NCBI RefSeq assembly: GCF_018274385.1
Contig: NZ_JAAFYZ010000061.1
Location: forward strand, 1 to 49,536
DNA from: Catenulispora pinistramenti
Lineage (GTDB): Bacteria > Actinomycetota > Actinomycetes > Streptomycetales > Catenulisporaceae
Length of the DNA stretch: 49,536 bases
Direction of reading: 5' to 3'
In this document: in pieces, positions 8,110-17,436 of the stretch
Layout: every line of letters begins with the position of its first letter
Numbering within the stretch: the stretch's first letter is position 1
Notes under the pieces: model-generated
The model's database searches: none
What the model saw: the letters and a program-made list of their open reading frames with translations, nothing else
What the model was told of the DNA's origin: nothing
Made by a program: the position numbers and the translations under genes

Positions 8110-11100
8110 TCAGCGTTCGGAAGCCGGGACGAGGTCGTGGACATGAATCCGCCCTGCTGCCAGCGCGTCCTGTGCGATCCGGCCGATGTGTTCATGATGG
8201 GTGAACACGATCACCTGGAACCGGTCCGCCATCTCATCGAGCAGGCTCAGACCGGCGCCAGTGCGTCCATCGTCGAATGTCATCAACACGTCGTCCAGCA
8301 GTAGCGGCATGGCGCGGCCTTCGTCGGCGTAGCGGTCGAGTGACGCTAGGCGCAGCGCCAAGTAGAGCTGGTCGCGCGTGCCCTCGCTCATGTCCTCCAC
8401 GTCTACGAGCGGTCCGGACCCGCGACGGGCTCGTAGCACGGCTTTGCCGTCGGCGTCAGTGTCGTCGACGAGTTCGGGATACTCGCCGTGGGTGATCCGG
8501 GTGAAGATGTGCTGGGCTTTGCGCAGGACGGGGGCCTGATTCTCTTGGCGGTAGGTCTCGATGCTTTTTAGGAGGATCTGCTCGGCGAGGCGCAGTCGCA
8601 GGTAGTCGTGGGCGTGGTGCACGATGCCAGCGCGTTGCTCTTCCACGGCGTCTGCTGCGATCGCCGCGGCGTCGGAGCCGTTCATCTGCTCCAACGTGTT
8701 CTTACAACGCGCGAGTCCGGCGGCCCTGGTGCCGAGATCGCCCTCCAGCTGAAGGATCCGCGCATCGAGATCGGCGATGAGAGCCGTGAGCTCGTCGGGA
8801 TCGTGGTCTGCTACTTCCTGCTCGAGTTGAGCGATGCCGACGCCAGCCCCAGCGAGGGAGTTCTCAACGGCTTTAAGCTGCTTATCAAGCCCCCGTATCG
8901 CGTCAGTGCGTTCGATCGCTTCCACCAGCTCATGCTCATAGTGCATCAAGCCCTCAGCGAGCATCACGGCGACGCTCTTGTCCGCCTCGGCGCGGTTGTT
9001 CCGGGCGCTTTCCAGTTTGCCGCGCAGCGTGGCGAGCCGATCCGTCAGCCGGGTGATCTCATCCTGCGACGCGCTCTGGCGGTCGAGGTATTCCTTGAGG
9101 CTGCGCACCACGGCGTATCGGCGGTCTGGTGTGGTGAGGGGCGGCCGCCCGGCGTCTGCGAGGGCTTGGTCAAGTCTTGAGGTGAATGTAGAGACCTGGT
9201 TGTCGGCTTCGTCGGCCTGCTCCTGGAAGCGGAGTGCGTCTGCGTGGAGGCGAGCTATCTCGTCGAGCTCGCTCAGAGACTCGGCCACCTGGGCGGGGGT
9301 GCCGGTGAGCTGGTTGTCGGCGAGCTGCCGCTTCCACTTCTCGTCCCAGTCCGCGAGTTCGGTTTCCAGCCCCGTGACCTCTGATTGCGCGTCGGTGAGT
9401 TCGTTGCGGAGGTTCTCTGCAGCTGCGGTGATCCTGGCCCGCTTCTTTGCCGTCTCGGCGAGTGTTGTGTGAAAGGCGCTGGTTGCTTCGATCAGTTCGT
9501 TGAGGGACGCTGGCTCCGGAGGGGCAGAGTAGCCAGCATCTGCAAGCGCCTCACGCAAGCGCGTCGCATGGGCGTTGGCGGCGGCACGATCAGAGTCGAG
9601 GGTTAGAAGCAGGGCGTCGCGTTCATCGGTCTGCTCGCGTAGTGTCTGTAAGGCTGTGAGCAGGTCGGTAGCTGCTTCGACTGCGGGAACGGGTAGACCG
9701 CTGGGGGTCCAGAGTTCTGTCCATCGCGTTTCAAGGGCTTGTCTGTCCTCGACCGTGACCTTGTGTTCTTCCTGCGCCTCGGAGAGCAGGCGTTCGGTCT
9801 TTTCGACCGCCTCTTCGAGCTGCGAGCGCTCGGCCATCCGCTGAGCGTCGCGGCGCATCCGGTCGACGGTCTCATCACTGGCGGCCACAGCCGTCTCGTA
9901 TTCGCTGACTGGCAGCGGAGCAGTACTCGCCGAGTGAGGATCGACGAGCCCGGAGTGTAGTTGTCCCCAAAGCTCCTGCCTGTGTGCACGACTGGCTGCG
10001 AGATCTGTCTCGCTTGGAGGCGGATCCTGGCGTAGGAAGTTTTCTAGATCGCGGCGGTGCCCGGCGAGCTCGGTCGTGCGAAGCGCTACTCGCTCTCCAC
10101 AGCGGGCCACAGCCTTGTCGGTGTCGTCGATGCGCTTCCTGTACGCTGCGATCTCCTCGGCGCCGGGTACCGTCAGATCGCCGACATCCTCGGGTAGTGC
10201 GAAGCGCGCATAGCGCTTGCGTGCCTTCGCAAGTTTCGCCTGTGCGACCGTGTACTGCTTCTCCAGGGCCAGGATCTGACTCGACAAAGATGAGGGTACG
10301 GCCTTGACGACGGCCGCCAGCGGCGCATGATCGACCGGTTCGGTGTCCGCCGGAAGCTTTGCCAACTCCGCGTCCAGGGCACGGTTCCTGCTCTTCACCT
10401 GCTTGCGCGCAGCACCCAGTTCGGTAGCCAGAACTGTCTGCTCGTTGATCATCTCGCCCACCCGCGCACGCAAGGTCGGCGCTACTGTCTCGACCTCTGG
10501 AGCCCTGCTGGCGTCAGGCCGCAGCCGTGCAAGCCTCGATGATGCCTGGCCGCGCAGTTCGTCGGCTGAACGTGCTGCCTTCAGCCCTGCCTTCTCCGCC
10601 TTCTCGACTCCATTGGCATCTGCATGAAGCACCGTAATCGTTTCGGCCACTGCCAGCACTGCGAGGTCCGGATTGTGTTCGCGGAGTTCGTCCTCGACCT
10701 CCCGAACATCGTCTACGAAGCCTCGGAGAATGGTCTCGGCCTCTCTCCGCTCCGAGCGCAACGTGTCGTACCGATAGCCGACGTCTCCTGCGACCAGGGG
10801 TCCCGCAGCCAGCAGCTGAGCCCGCTCCTCCAGCAACTGCCTACGCTGCTCCATCCCCGCGTAAGCCTGTTTGATGCGGGTCAGCCGCGACTGTTCGGCA
10901 CGGGCCCGCTTCAGATCCTCGCTGATCCCCTCGTACTGCTTCGTCGCATCATCGACGGCGCGTTCTGACTCCCGGTAGGTTTCAGGCCGCAGGATCTGTT
11001 CGTCCAGCTCCCGGCGCGCTTGCGACAGGGACCCCTCCGGGCCGATGGCGGCGTTGAGGACGGGAATCCTGCCACGCGGTACGTATAGCTGGCTGTGCTC

Positions 11101-11592
11101 CTCCCTCAGACGAGCCAGCAACGTCGTTAGCTGAGCGCTCGACCGGCTCTCGAACAACGCCTTGGCCAGATCGCCCTTGCCCGCCAGCAACGCGGCTCCG
11201 CCGGCGCGCAGCTCCTCGTGGTCGATCGCGAACACATCGGTGAAGTCGTCCTTCGTCACACCGGCCAGGATCGACTGAAGTTCCCGGGGATCGAGGACCT
11301 TGTCGCCGACAGTACGCAGAGGATCCTTGATCTTCTTCAGGCGCACGATCTCGAGCTCGCTGCCGTCACTTGCGCGGAGCAAGGCGCCGATCCGCAGATC
11401 CTGCATTCCGTGCAGATAGCCGTAGGTCGTGCGAGCCGGTATGCCGTACAGGAGATCGGTGACGGCGTTGCGCATCGTCGACTTGCCGGCCTCGTTCGGG
11501 CCGACGACCAGGTGTACTCCGGGAGCGGAGAAATCGAGAACGTGGTCGGTGAACCGTCCGTACTTCACCAGATCCAATCGGTCCAGCCTCAT
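8110..11592 (-). CDS. YhaN/SbcC-like SMC-type ATPase
   Basis: This 1160-residue ATPase is of the SbcC/Rad50 superfamily, the YhaN subgroup that works with a YhaO nuclease. The N-terminus has Walker A GPNEAGKST at residues 31-39, typical of YhaN (NEAGKS rather than the usual SbcC NGAGKT). Long coiled coils occupy the middle. The C-terminus has the ABC signature DMSEGTRDQLYLALRLA and Walker B LLLDDVLMTFDD. The ATG at 11592 overlaps the nuclease stop by four bases (ATGA), so the pair is translationally coupled, and the usual start MRLDRLDLVKYGRF supports it. The complex probably recognises and processes DNA ends or hairpins. In this setting a defence role is possible, but a repair role cannot be excluded. 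Confidence 0.85.
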   Translation of the reverse strand: MRLDRLDLVKYGRFTDHVLDFSAPGVHLVVGPNEAGKSTMRNAVTDLLYGIPARTTYGYLHGMQDLRIGALLRASDGSELEIVRLKKIKDPLRTVGDKVLDPRELQSILAGVTKDDFTDVFAIDHEELRAGGAALLAGKGDLAKALFESRSSAQLTTLLARLREEHSQLYVPRGRIPVLNAAIGPEGSLSQARRELDEQILRPETYRESERAVDDATKQYEGISEDLKRARAEQSRLTRIKQAYAGMEQRRQLLEERAQLLAAGPLVAGDVGYRYDTLRSERREAETILRGFVDDVREVEDELREHNPDLAVLAVAETITVLHADANGVEKAEKAGLKAARSADELRGQASSRLARLRPDASRAPEVETVAPTLRARVGEMINEQTVLATELGAARKQVKSRNRALDAELAKLPADTEPVDHAPLAAVVKAVPSSLSSQILALEKQYTVAQAKLAKARKRYARFALPEDVGDLTVPGAEEIAAYRKRIDDTDKAVARCGERVALRTTELAGHRRDLENFLRQDPPPSETDLAASRAHRQELWGQLHSGLVDPHSASTAPLPVSEYETAVAASDETVDRMRRDAQRMAERSQLEEAVEKTERLLSEAQEEHKVTVEDRQALETRWTELWTPSGLPVPAVEAATDLLTALQTLREQTDERDALLLTLDSDRAAANAHATRLREALADAGYSAPPEPASLNELIEATSAFHTTLAETAKKRARITAAAENLRNELTDAQSEVTGLETELADWDEKWKRQLADNQLTGTPAQVAESLSELDEIARLHADALRFQEQADEADNQVSTFTSRLDQALADAGRPPLTTPDRRYAVVRSLKEYLDRQSASQDEITRLTDRLATLRGKLESARNNRAEADKSVAVMLAEGLMHYEHELVEAIERTDAIRGLDKQLKAVENSLAGAGVGIAQLEQEVADHDPDELTALIADLDARILQLEGDLGTRAAGLARCKNTLEQMNGSDAAAIAADAVEEQRAGIVHHAHDYLRLRLAEQILLKSIETYRQENQAPVLRKAQHIFTRITHGEYPELVDDTDADGKAVLRARRGSGPLVDVEDMSEGTRDQLYLALRLASLDRYADEGRAMPLLLDDVLMTFDDGRTGAGLSLLDEMADRFQVIVFTHHEHIGRIAQDALAAGRIHVHDLVPASER

Positions 11593-12839
11593 CGGGCGCC
11601 CTCCTGCAGCATCGAGACCAGCAGATCCGATGCTTCGCTGAGCAGCTGTGCGCACCACTCGGCGCTACTGCTGTTCAGCCTGTCCTCGCCGCGCACATCA
11701 CCGCTGAGCTTGCTCCACAGAGGGTCCTTCTCGACGAACCTGCGTACCGCGTCCTCGTCGGTGCCGAGCTCCTTCGCGGTGCGCAGCAGCCCTGCGATCA
11801 TGTCGGTGATGTCATTTGCACCGTCACCGGTCCCCACATCCAGCGGGCTCGTTCCAGGGCCGACCTTCTCGACCCACACCTCGCCGAGGTCCACCGCGAT
11901 GGAGCGGACTTCGACCGTCAGACGCTCGCGCTCTCGCCACAGCTCGGCGTGCGCAGCCGAACGACCGGTCACAGTCACCCGTGCCGCCACCAGCCGACCG
12001 TCACTCTGATCGCGCTCCGCGGCGAGTTGCGTGCGGACGAGCTCACACACGTCGTCGAGGTCATCGGCGGACGCGGCGTCGACGCGGAGATGAGCCCACC
12101 GCACCACGTCGAGGTCACGGTGCTCCACGGCTACCGAGCCCTTGTCGGTCACGGTGACCAGGGTGCAGCCCTTCGGGCCGGTCTCGCGGATGCTGCGTCC
12201 CTGGATGTTGCCGGGGAACACGATATGCGGCTCCTCGGAGACCACCTCGCGAGTGTGGACGTGCCCGAGGGCCCAGTATCCATAGCCGCGAGACACGAGC
12301 TCTTCGACACTGCACGGCGCGTATTTGGTGTGGCCGGCCCGGCCAGTGAGAGCTGTGTGCAGTAGACCTACGTTGAACATGCCGGGCGCTGCCTGGGGAT
12401 AGTCGGCGGCGAGGTTCTCCATCACGTCACGGCGCGCGTAGCCCTGCCCGTGCACGATAAGCCCCACATGGGGATCTTCAATGCTCTGACTCTGATGGGT
12501 ATCGAACTTGCGTACGTTATTCGGGAGGCGAAGGTTCTTGGTGATCTGGCTTTGGGCGTCGTGGTTACCGGAGACCAAATAGACCCGGATCCCTGCATCC
12601 CCAAGTATTCCTAGCTGGCGTTGAAAGAACAATCCCGTGTCATAGCCGCGCCAGTCGCCGTCGTACACGTCGCCCGCGAGCAGCACCGCGTCCACTTGCT
12701 CGTCCAGGGTGAGTGCGACCAGGTTCTCTGTCGCCCGGCGCGTGGCCGCGCGGATCATGTCAACTGGCGCGTCCGGATACTTCTCCAGGCCATGCAACGG
12801 GCTGTCTATATGCAGGTCTGCGGCGTGGAGAAGTTTCAA
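11589..12839 (-). CDS. YhaO/SbcD-like metallophosphoesterase nuclease
   Basis: This 416-residue DNA nuclease subunit is of the SbcD/Mre11 calcineurin-like superfamily. Metal-ligand motifs are in order: HAADLHIDS (DxH), LLAGDVYD (GDxxD), VSGNHDA (GNHD), LLHTAL and GYWALGHVHTRE (GHVH). The ~170 C-terminal residues should dock onto the ATPase. I prefer the TTG at 12839, giving MKLLHAADLHIDSPL with GGGGG eight bases upstream. An in-frame TTG at 12854 would add five residues. Together with the overlapping ATPase gene it forms a complete SbcCD-like pair. The family assignment is strong; the biological role here is inferred. Confidence 0.86.
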   Translation of the reverse strand: MKLLHAADLHIDSPLHGLEKYPDAPVDMIRAATRRATENLVALTLDEQVDAVLLAGDVYDGDWRGYDTGLFFQRQLGILGDAGIRVYLVSGNHDAQSQITKNLRLPNNVRKFDTHQSQSIEDPHVGLIVHGQGYARRDVMENLAADYPQAAPGMFNVGLLHTALTGRAGHTKYAPCSVEELVSRGYGYWALGHVHTREVVSEEPHIVFPGNIQGRSIRETGPKGCTLVTVTDKGSVAVEHRDLDVVRWAHLRVDAASADDLDDVCELVRTQLAAERDQSDGRLVAARVTVTGRSAAHAELWRERERLTVEVRSIAVDLGEVWVEKVGPGTSPLDVGTGDGANDITDMIAGLLRTAKELGTDEDAVRRFVEKDPLWSKLSGDVRGEDRLNSSSAEWCAQLLSEASDLLVSMLQEGAR

Positions 12840-13025
12840 CGGTGGGACCCCCAAGCGGTTCAGTGCGCTGCTTCAGTGGAAAAGAGGTCTCACCATAGCT
12901 GAACGCTGAAACGCACCGCAGGGAAACGAGCGATTGAACCTGCGATCGCGAATCGCGTTCTATATCCATCAACTGAACACATATCCCCGATCGAGGTCTA
13001 CCGCTCGTTGGAAACCGGCTCGAGG

Positions 13026-13151
13026 TCAGGCCAGGAACTCGATCTTGGGGAAGGCGGGGGACGGCTGTTCGAGCAGGTGGTTGTCACACTCGCGGATGCG
13101 GTCGAAGGGCGCTTTACGCAGGTCCGCACGGGGAGCATCGACCGGATTGGG
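13026..13151 (-). pseudogene. Short C-terminal gene relic
   Basis: An open stretch of 41 codons follows a stop codon, has no start codon and ends in a stop. It reads like the end of a real protein (RKAPFDRIRECDNHLLEQP, then KIEFLA). Base use is coding-like. I do not recognise the family. Around it, 12855-13329 has no intact gene apart from a 29-codon frame at 13244-13333 and the likely promoter of the YhaO/YhaN pair. Confidence 0.3.
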
Positions 13152-13243
13152 TCAATCGTGCCGATCGGCTGCTCCACCGTACTCGGCGGGAAGCCGATCA
13201 CGCTGCCGGCCTCGTCGGATCCGGGCCCTGAGACGAAACCTTT

Positions 13244-13333
13244 TCAGGCGAACACATCGAACTCGCCGTTCTCCACGCCGATGAGGAACGCGGAACGTTC
13301 GGCGCGAGCGTGACGGCGTGGCAGTGGGATCAC
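13244..13333 (-). CDS. Possible 29-residue ORF coupled to the gene at 13330-14787
   Basis: A GTG start at 13333 overlaps the stop of the 485-residue gene by four bases (GTGA), the spacing used throughout this window for coupled genes. It ends in IGVENGEFDVFA and a stop. It may be a genuine small protein, or the surviving start of a lost downstream gene. No family is recognised. Confidence 0.25.
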   Translation of the reverse strand: MIPLPRRHARAERSAFLIGVENGEFDVFA

Positions 13334-14787
13334 GGACTATATGGTGTCCAGCCCTTCAGATGGGGTTCAAGATCCTTCGGACTGGGCTCGGGGATGTCCG
13401 GCATGCGCAATAGCCCGGCCAGCGGGTCCAGCTCGCCGGCGTAGACTGCGACCCACGCCAACCACTCCTCGGCCGCGACGCGATCGGACCCGAATGACAT
13501 GTTCGTCACGACGTCCTGTGCATGGCTGAGGAATTCTCGAATCTCCTGCGCCTTCCGCCAGTTGGCGATCTGCTGGTGGAGAGCCTTGACCTTGTATGAC
13601 TCCTGGTAGGCAACTCGTGCCTGGGACATTGCGGCTTCCCATCGCCGACGCTTGAGAGCGGCGGCCTCCTCATCGGCTTTCCGCTTCGCCTCAGCTGCTG
13701 TCGATCGAAGCCTTATCTCCTGCAGGATCTGCGGCAGAGCGTCTTCGAGTACCGCCGCCTTGTTGTCCGACCACTCCGTTCCCCAGTGCGACTGCCCGCC
13801 GGTCAGGCGGATCGACAGACGCGTAGACGGCACGTGGTCGTAGCGGGGAATTCTCCTTCCCCAGCCCTTTGCGGCGTCCGCTAGTTCGCGAGCGGTGGGA
13901 TCATGCTCGACCCGATCATTCTGCTGGGAGATGGCGACGCCGATGGCGACTTCAGGCGTCTGAACCGTGAACTGGTCGATGAGCTGGAGGCGACCCTGTT
14001 TGTAACGCGGTTTGTCGTCGGGGGCGAGTCTCGCCTTGTAGCCGTGAGGTTCAGACTCCGCAACGAGAGCCTGCAGCAAGCGCAGTGCCCGGGAGAGGAC
14101 TGGCTTGGTTAGCGGCAACGTCCGCTTCCCGTCGCGGAAGGCCGCCACGACGGGATGGGGATTCGTTAGACGCTCCGGAACCACGATCGGCGCGAGGACT
14201 TCGGTGCGCCACGCGGGGATGTCTTTCAGGGTGATCTCGGTGTCGCCTCCGACCATGATCCAGTCGTGGGAAATGTATTTGCCGTCGGGAAGTAGTTTGG
14301 ACCGGGCTGCAGACGCGATGCGGGCAGACCAGCTGGGGGCGCCCGGTCCGTATTCCTGGCGGACCACAATGCGACCGCCGGCCGCGAGGAGTTCGGTGAT
14401 CAGGAGGTCTCCCTGGTTCGGCGGCGGAGCCGGCCGGACCTTCGGTTTGGCGGGCGACGAGTGGACCAGAGCCGTTGTCTCAACCGGAGCATCCAGGCGC
14501 TGATTCGGTGCCGGCTTCTCCCCGGGCTGCGCTGCGGTAGTGGTCTTGCGAACTCCCGTTGCTGCCGGAGCTGGTGGATAGTCTCCGTGTTCCAGGTAGT
14601 GTCGGCCGTCGTCGGTAAGTTCTGCGGTCCAGATGCCCTGCCGTCGGGACACCTTCGCCAGGCTGCGACTCTGCAGCGCCTGCGCACTCAGTTTGTAGCC
14701 GGCGCCGGGCTGCTCCCCGTCGGGGCAGCCCTGGCCGATCCATCGCAGGATCTTCGATTGCTGGTCGTTGAGCCGCTTGCGCGTCAC
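13330..14787 (-). CDS. Protein of unknown function, 485 residues, possible winged helix
   Basis: I do not recognise this protein. The first ~70 residues (NDQQSKILRWIGQGCP, then LSAQALQSRSLAKVS, TAELTDDGRHYLEHG) look like a winged helix-turn-helix. A Pro/Ala-rich linker runs to about residue 125. A second helix-turn-helix-like segment follows (DLLITELLAAGGRIVV). The middle is mixed alpha/beta, and residues 355-425 form a charged, probably coiled helix rich in Ala, Lys and Arg. There is no membrane segment or known catalytic motif. The GTG at 14787 has AAAGGGA upstream. It lies on the same strand as, and 490 bases before, the YhaO/YhaN pair, and could be its specificity partner or independent. 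Confidence 0.7.
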   Translation of the reverse strand: MTRKRLNDQQSKILRWIGQGCPDGEQPGAGYKLSAQALQSRSLAKVSRRQGIWTAELTDDGRHYLEHGDYPPAPAATGVRKTTTAAQPGEKPAPNQRLDAPVETTALVHSSPAKPKVRPAPPPNQGDLLITELLAAGGRIVVRQEYGPGAPSWSARIASAARSKLLPDGKYISHDWIMVGGDTEITLKDIPAWRTEVLAPIVVPERLTNPHPVVAAFRDGKRTLPLTKPVLSRALRLLQALVAESEPHGYKARLAPDDKPRYKQGRLQLIDQFTVQTPEVAIGVAISQQNDRVEHDPTARELADAAKGWGRRIPRYDHVPSTRLSIRLTGGQSHWGTEWSDNKAAVLEDALPQILQEIRLRSTAAEAKRKADEEAAALKRRRWEAAMSQARVAYQESYKVKALHQQIANWRKAQEIREFLSHAQDVVTNMSFGSDRVAAEEWLAWVAVYAGELDPLAGLLRMPDIPEPSPKDLEPHLKGWTPYSP

Positions 14788-15849
14788 CGGGCATCCCTTT
14801 CCTCAGCTGACGTGCCGGAGCACGAACTGCGCAGTCACTTCAGGGGCAGAGTTCCCGGCAGCTGGCATATACCGCTTAACCTGGGCACCAGGGGGTTGTG
14901 CTTCTGGATTCGCACGAGTTGTGCGAGGACTTCGGCCATCGGCAGGCCGGACGCGATTACCGCGGGCGACTGGGGCTTGGACCTTGTGGGTGGCGATGGT
15001 GCGGAGGGTGTGAAACTGGACCGCTTCCACAGCTACCCGTCCAATTCGAAGACCGACCGGTCGCTGCCGGTCGCGGAGTGTGACAACCCTTGACCTGTGT
15101 CCCAGCCTGGTTGAGAGATCAGGGCCGCATCCGGCGTCCAGGCCACCGATCACTCGAAAGAGCGAACCGGCAGGACTCGAACGATCCCATGACGAGTGCC
15201 TATTGATTGTGCGATGACGTCTCATGCTTTTCCCTAACGTCAGCTTGATCGTTCTGAGTCGAGGATTTTCGCGTAGTCACACCGCCGTCGGTAGATCTTC
15301 ATCTCGCTGCTGTCGGCGGGTACAAAGATGTGTGAAGCGTCGTCTGGGCGAGCCTGTGGCTGGCGGGCAAACTGGGCAGGCCGTTGCGGGGTCCACGTGT
15401 CCTGCGGCGTCGCCAATCCGGTGCTGATGCTGGAGTTCGGCCCCGAGCTGCTGCCCTCCGACGGCTGCGTGCTCCTGGCGGATGGAAACTGGATGCCACA
15501 TACGTCGCGGTATTGGCCGGCCATGCCTACACCCGGATCACGATGGGGCACTACGGTCCTTCCCCGGGCGGCACATACTGCTATTGCGGGATGCTCTTCG
15601 GCTGCCTCAGAGGAAAGCGATGGCGCTGACCGCGTGGCGAGGCCGCGCGAGCTGTGGCGGTGGATGAACACACCAAAGCCTGATGGTCCCATACACTGTG
15701 TAGTCGTATCCGGCCGCTCCGTGCCAGGTGAAGTTTATGATCGTGACTTCGTGCCGGTATGGTCGCCACCACGGAAATGGCCGGTATCGTTCCCCGACGG
15801 GCGTGATATGAGGTTGATGCCGTTGGAGGGTCGCGGGAGGTGAGCGGAA
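14788..15849. other. 1.06-kb gap upstream of the Wadjet operon
   Basis: No convincing gene is found. The region must contain the promoter of jetA, whose ribosome-binding site GGAGGTGA lies six bases before the ATG at 15850. Short coding-like stretches occur, for example around 15420-15560, but none forms an intact or recognisable protein. It is probably degraded DNA. Confidence 0.4.
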
Positions 15850-17436
15850 ATGGCTGAGAACGGGCTCGCCGACGGTGCGGAGGCCGGTGCCGACCTTGAT
15901 CTGGACGGCCTGGAGACCGCGACCCGGTTGCGGCTGTTCGGCTTCGTGCGGCGTGACGACCAGCTGTTGTATCTGTGGGTGCTCCGGGCGATGGACCGGT
16001 TGCGGTTCGCGCACGTCTCGCAGGCGCACACCGATGACGTCGCGACGGCGCTCGCCGAGTTGGCTTCCCAGCACCAGGACGCGCCCGCCGAGGCCGAGAA
16101 CCTGCGTCAGCGCCTGGACAATCTGGCCGAGGACGGTGTGTTGCACCGGCTGGAGGATCCGGCGCGGGCCGGGAAGCTGTCGGCCTACCGGAATCGCCAG
16201 TCGGTGTACCAGTTCAGCGAGCTGGGGTATTTGGCGTTTCGCGCGGTCAGCGGTGTGTTGGCTGCACGTATCGAGGACGCGAATCTGTCCCGGCTGGTGT
16301 TCTCCGACATTCTGCGTGATTTCGAGGGGCTGGCTCGAGCCAACCGGGATGCCGATGCCGATGAGATCGTGCGGCGTCTGACGAGCCTGGACCGGGTCGT
16401 GGAGGACATGGCGCAGCGCACTGCGCGTTTCCATCTGACCTTGGGCGATATCACTCGCACCACCGACACCTCTCCTGAGGTGTTCCTGCGGCACAAGGAC
16501 GCGTTGCTGAGCCACTTGCACAATTTTGTCGTCGAGCTGGAGCGGTACCTGCCCCGCCTCACATCGGCGGTCGCGGCGGTGGAGCAGACCGGCGTGGCAA
16601 CGCTGCTCGACCGTGCGGCCATGGCCGATGAGCGTCCGTTGCTGGGGCATGACCGAATCCGTGAGGACTGGGCGCGGCGCTGGGCCGCGCTTCGAGCCTG
16701 GTTCGCGATTCCGGACGCGGGACAGTCTGCGGCCGATGCTGTGGTGGCGGCACCGCCTCGGGCCGTCGAGGTCCGCGACACCGCTCGCATGGCGGTCTCT
16801 GCGGTGATCGCCTTGCTGCGGCAGATAACCGATGCACAGCGCAGCGGTGTAAACCGCAGCACACAGCTCAAGCACCTGGCCGCATGGGTGGTGGACACGG
16901 CAGATGAGGAAGCGGCGCACGCTCTGATGTCGGCGGCGTTCAACCTCCGCTCGGCGCGGCATTTCGGCACGGTGCATGAGGACGAGGAGCTGATCTCTTC
17001 TCGCAGCACGTGGTGGGACGCTCCAGGGGTCGAGGTCTCGATGACCTTGTTCGCCAAGGGCAAGGCTCCCACACCGGGCGTTCCCAAACCGGTCGTCGAC
17101 AAGCGCGGCAGCCGGCAGCACCTGCGCTCCCAGCAGGCCGCCGCGCGCGCCGCCGAGCGTGATTCGGCGGCGCGGTTGCTGGGTGCTGGGGTCCATGGCC
17201 GCGTTCTGGACGCAGCCGAGCTGCGAGTGCTCCTCAAGCTGCTGACCCGGGCCTTGGAATCCCGTTCGATGGTGGCCGGCCGCGTCACAGCGTCGGGAAG
17301 TAACGATGTGTTGACCATGCGGCTCGTGCCATCACCCGGCGGCAGTGCGGTTCAGACCGAACACGGTGTGCTTCACCTGCCGGGCTACGCACTCGAACTC
17401 GCCCCACTGCGCCGACGCGCTAAAGCAGGGCTCTGA
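15850..17436 (+). CDS. jetA: Wadjet JetA (DUF2397 / TIGR02677)
   Basis: JetA is the kleisin-like subunit of the Wadjet complex, which bridges JetB and the SMC ATPase JetC. The 528-residue protein fits the DUF2397 family. The N-terminus has the typical LFGFVRRDDQLLYLWVLRAM segment (winged helix), then a long helical middle with TYREST-like variation reading YRNRQSVYQFSELGYLAFRA, and a basic C-terminal region. The ATG at 15850 has a strong Shine-Dalgarno sequence (GGAGGTGA). Its TGA overlaps the jetB ATG by one base. The order jetA-jetB-jetC-jetD with overlaps at every junction makes a single operon. Assignment rests on family pattern and on the unmistakable neighbours. Confidence 0.88.
   Translation: MAENGLADGAEAGADLDLDGLETATRLRLFGFVRRDDQLLYLWVLRAMDRLRFAHVSQAHTDDVATALAELASQHQDAPAEAENLRQRLDNLAEDGVLHRLEDPARAGKLSAYRNRQSVYQFSELGYLAFRAVSGVLAARIEDANLSRLVFSDILRDFEGLARANRDADADEIVRRLTSLDRVVEDMAQRTARFHLTLGDITRTTDTSPEVFLRHKDALLSHLHNFVVELERYLPRLTSAVAAVEQTGVATLLDRAAMADERPLLGHDRIREDWARRWAALRAWFAIPDAGQSAADAVVAAPPRAVEVRDTARMAVSAVIALLRQITDAQRSGVNRSTQLKHLAAWVVDTADEEAAHALMSAAFNLRSARHFGTVHEDEELISSRSTWWDAPGVEVSMTLFAKGKAPTPGVPKPVVDKRGSRQHLRSQQAAARAAERDSAARLLGAGVHGRVLDAAELRVLLKLLTRALESRSMVAGRVTASGSNDVLTMRLVPSPGGSAVQTEHGVLHLPGYALELAPLRRRAKAGL

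Noticed and set aside
8110..12839. Canonical sbcCD
   Set aside because: The NEAGKS Walker A and the start MRLDRLDLVKYGRF fit the YhaN branch better than SbcC, so standard sbcC/sbcD symbols were not assigned.
15420..15580. Forward-strand string VAVLAGHAYTRITMGHYG resembling the C-terminal His...Tyr part of a tyrosine recombinase
   Set aside because: No upstream Arg or HxxR motif is found in the same region, and the surrounding frame is short. Similarity could be chance; not called.
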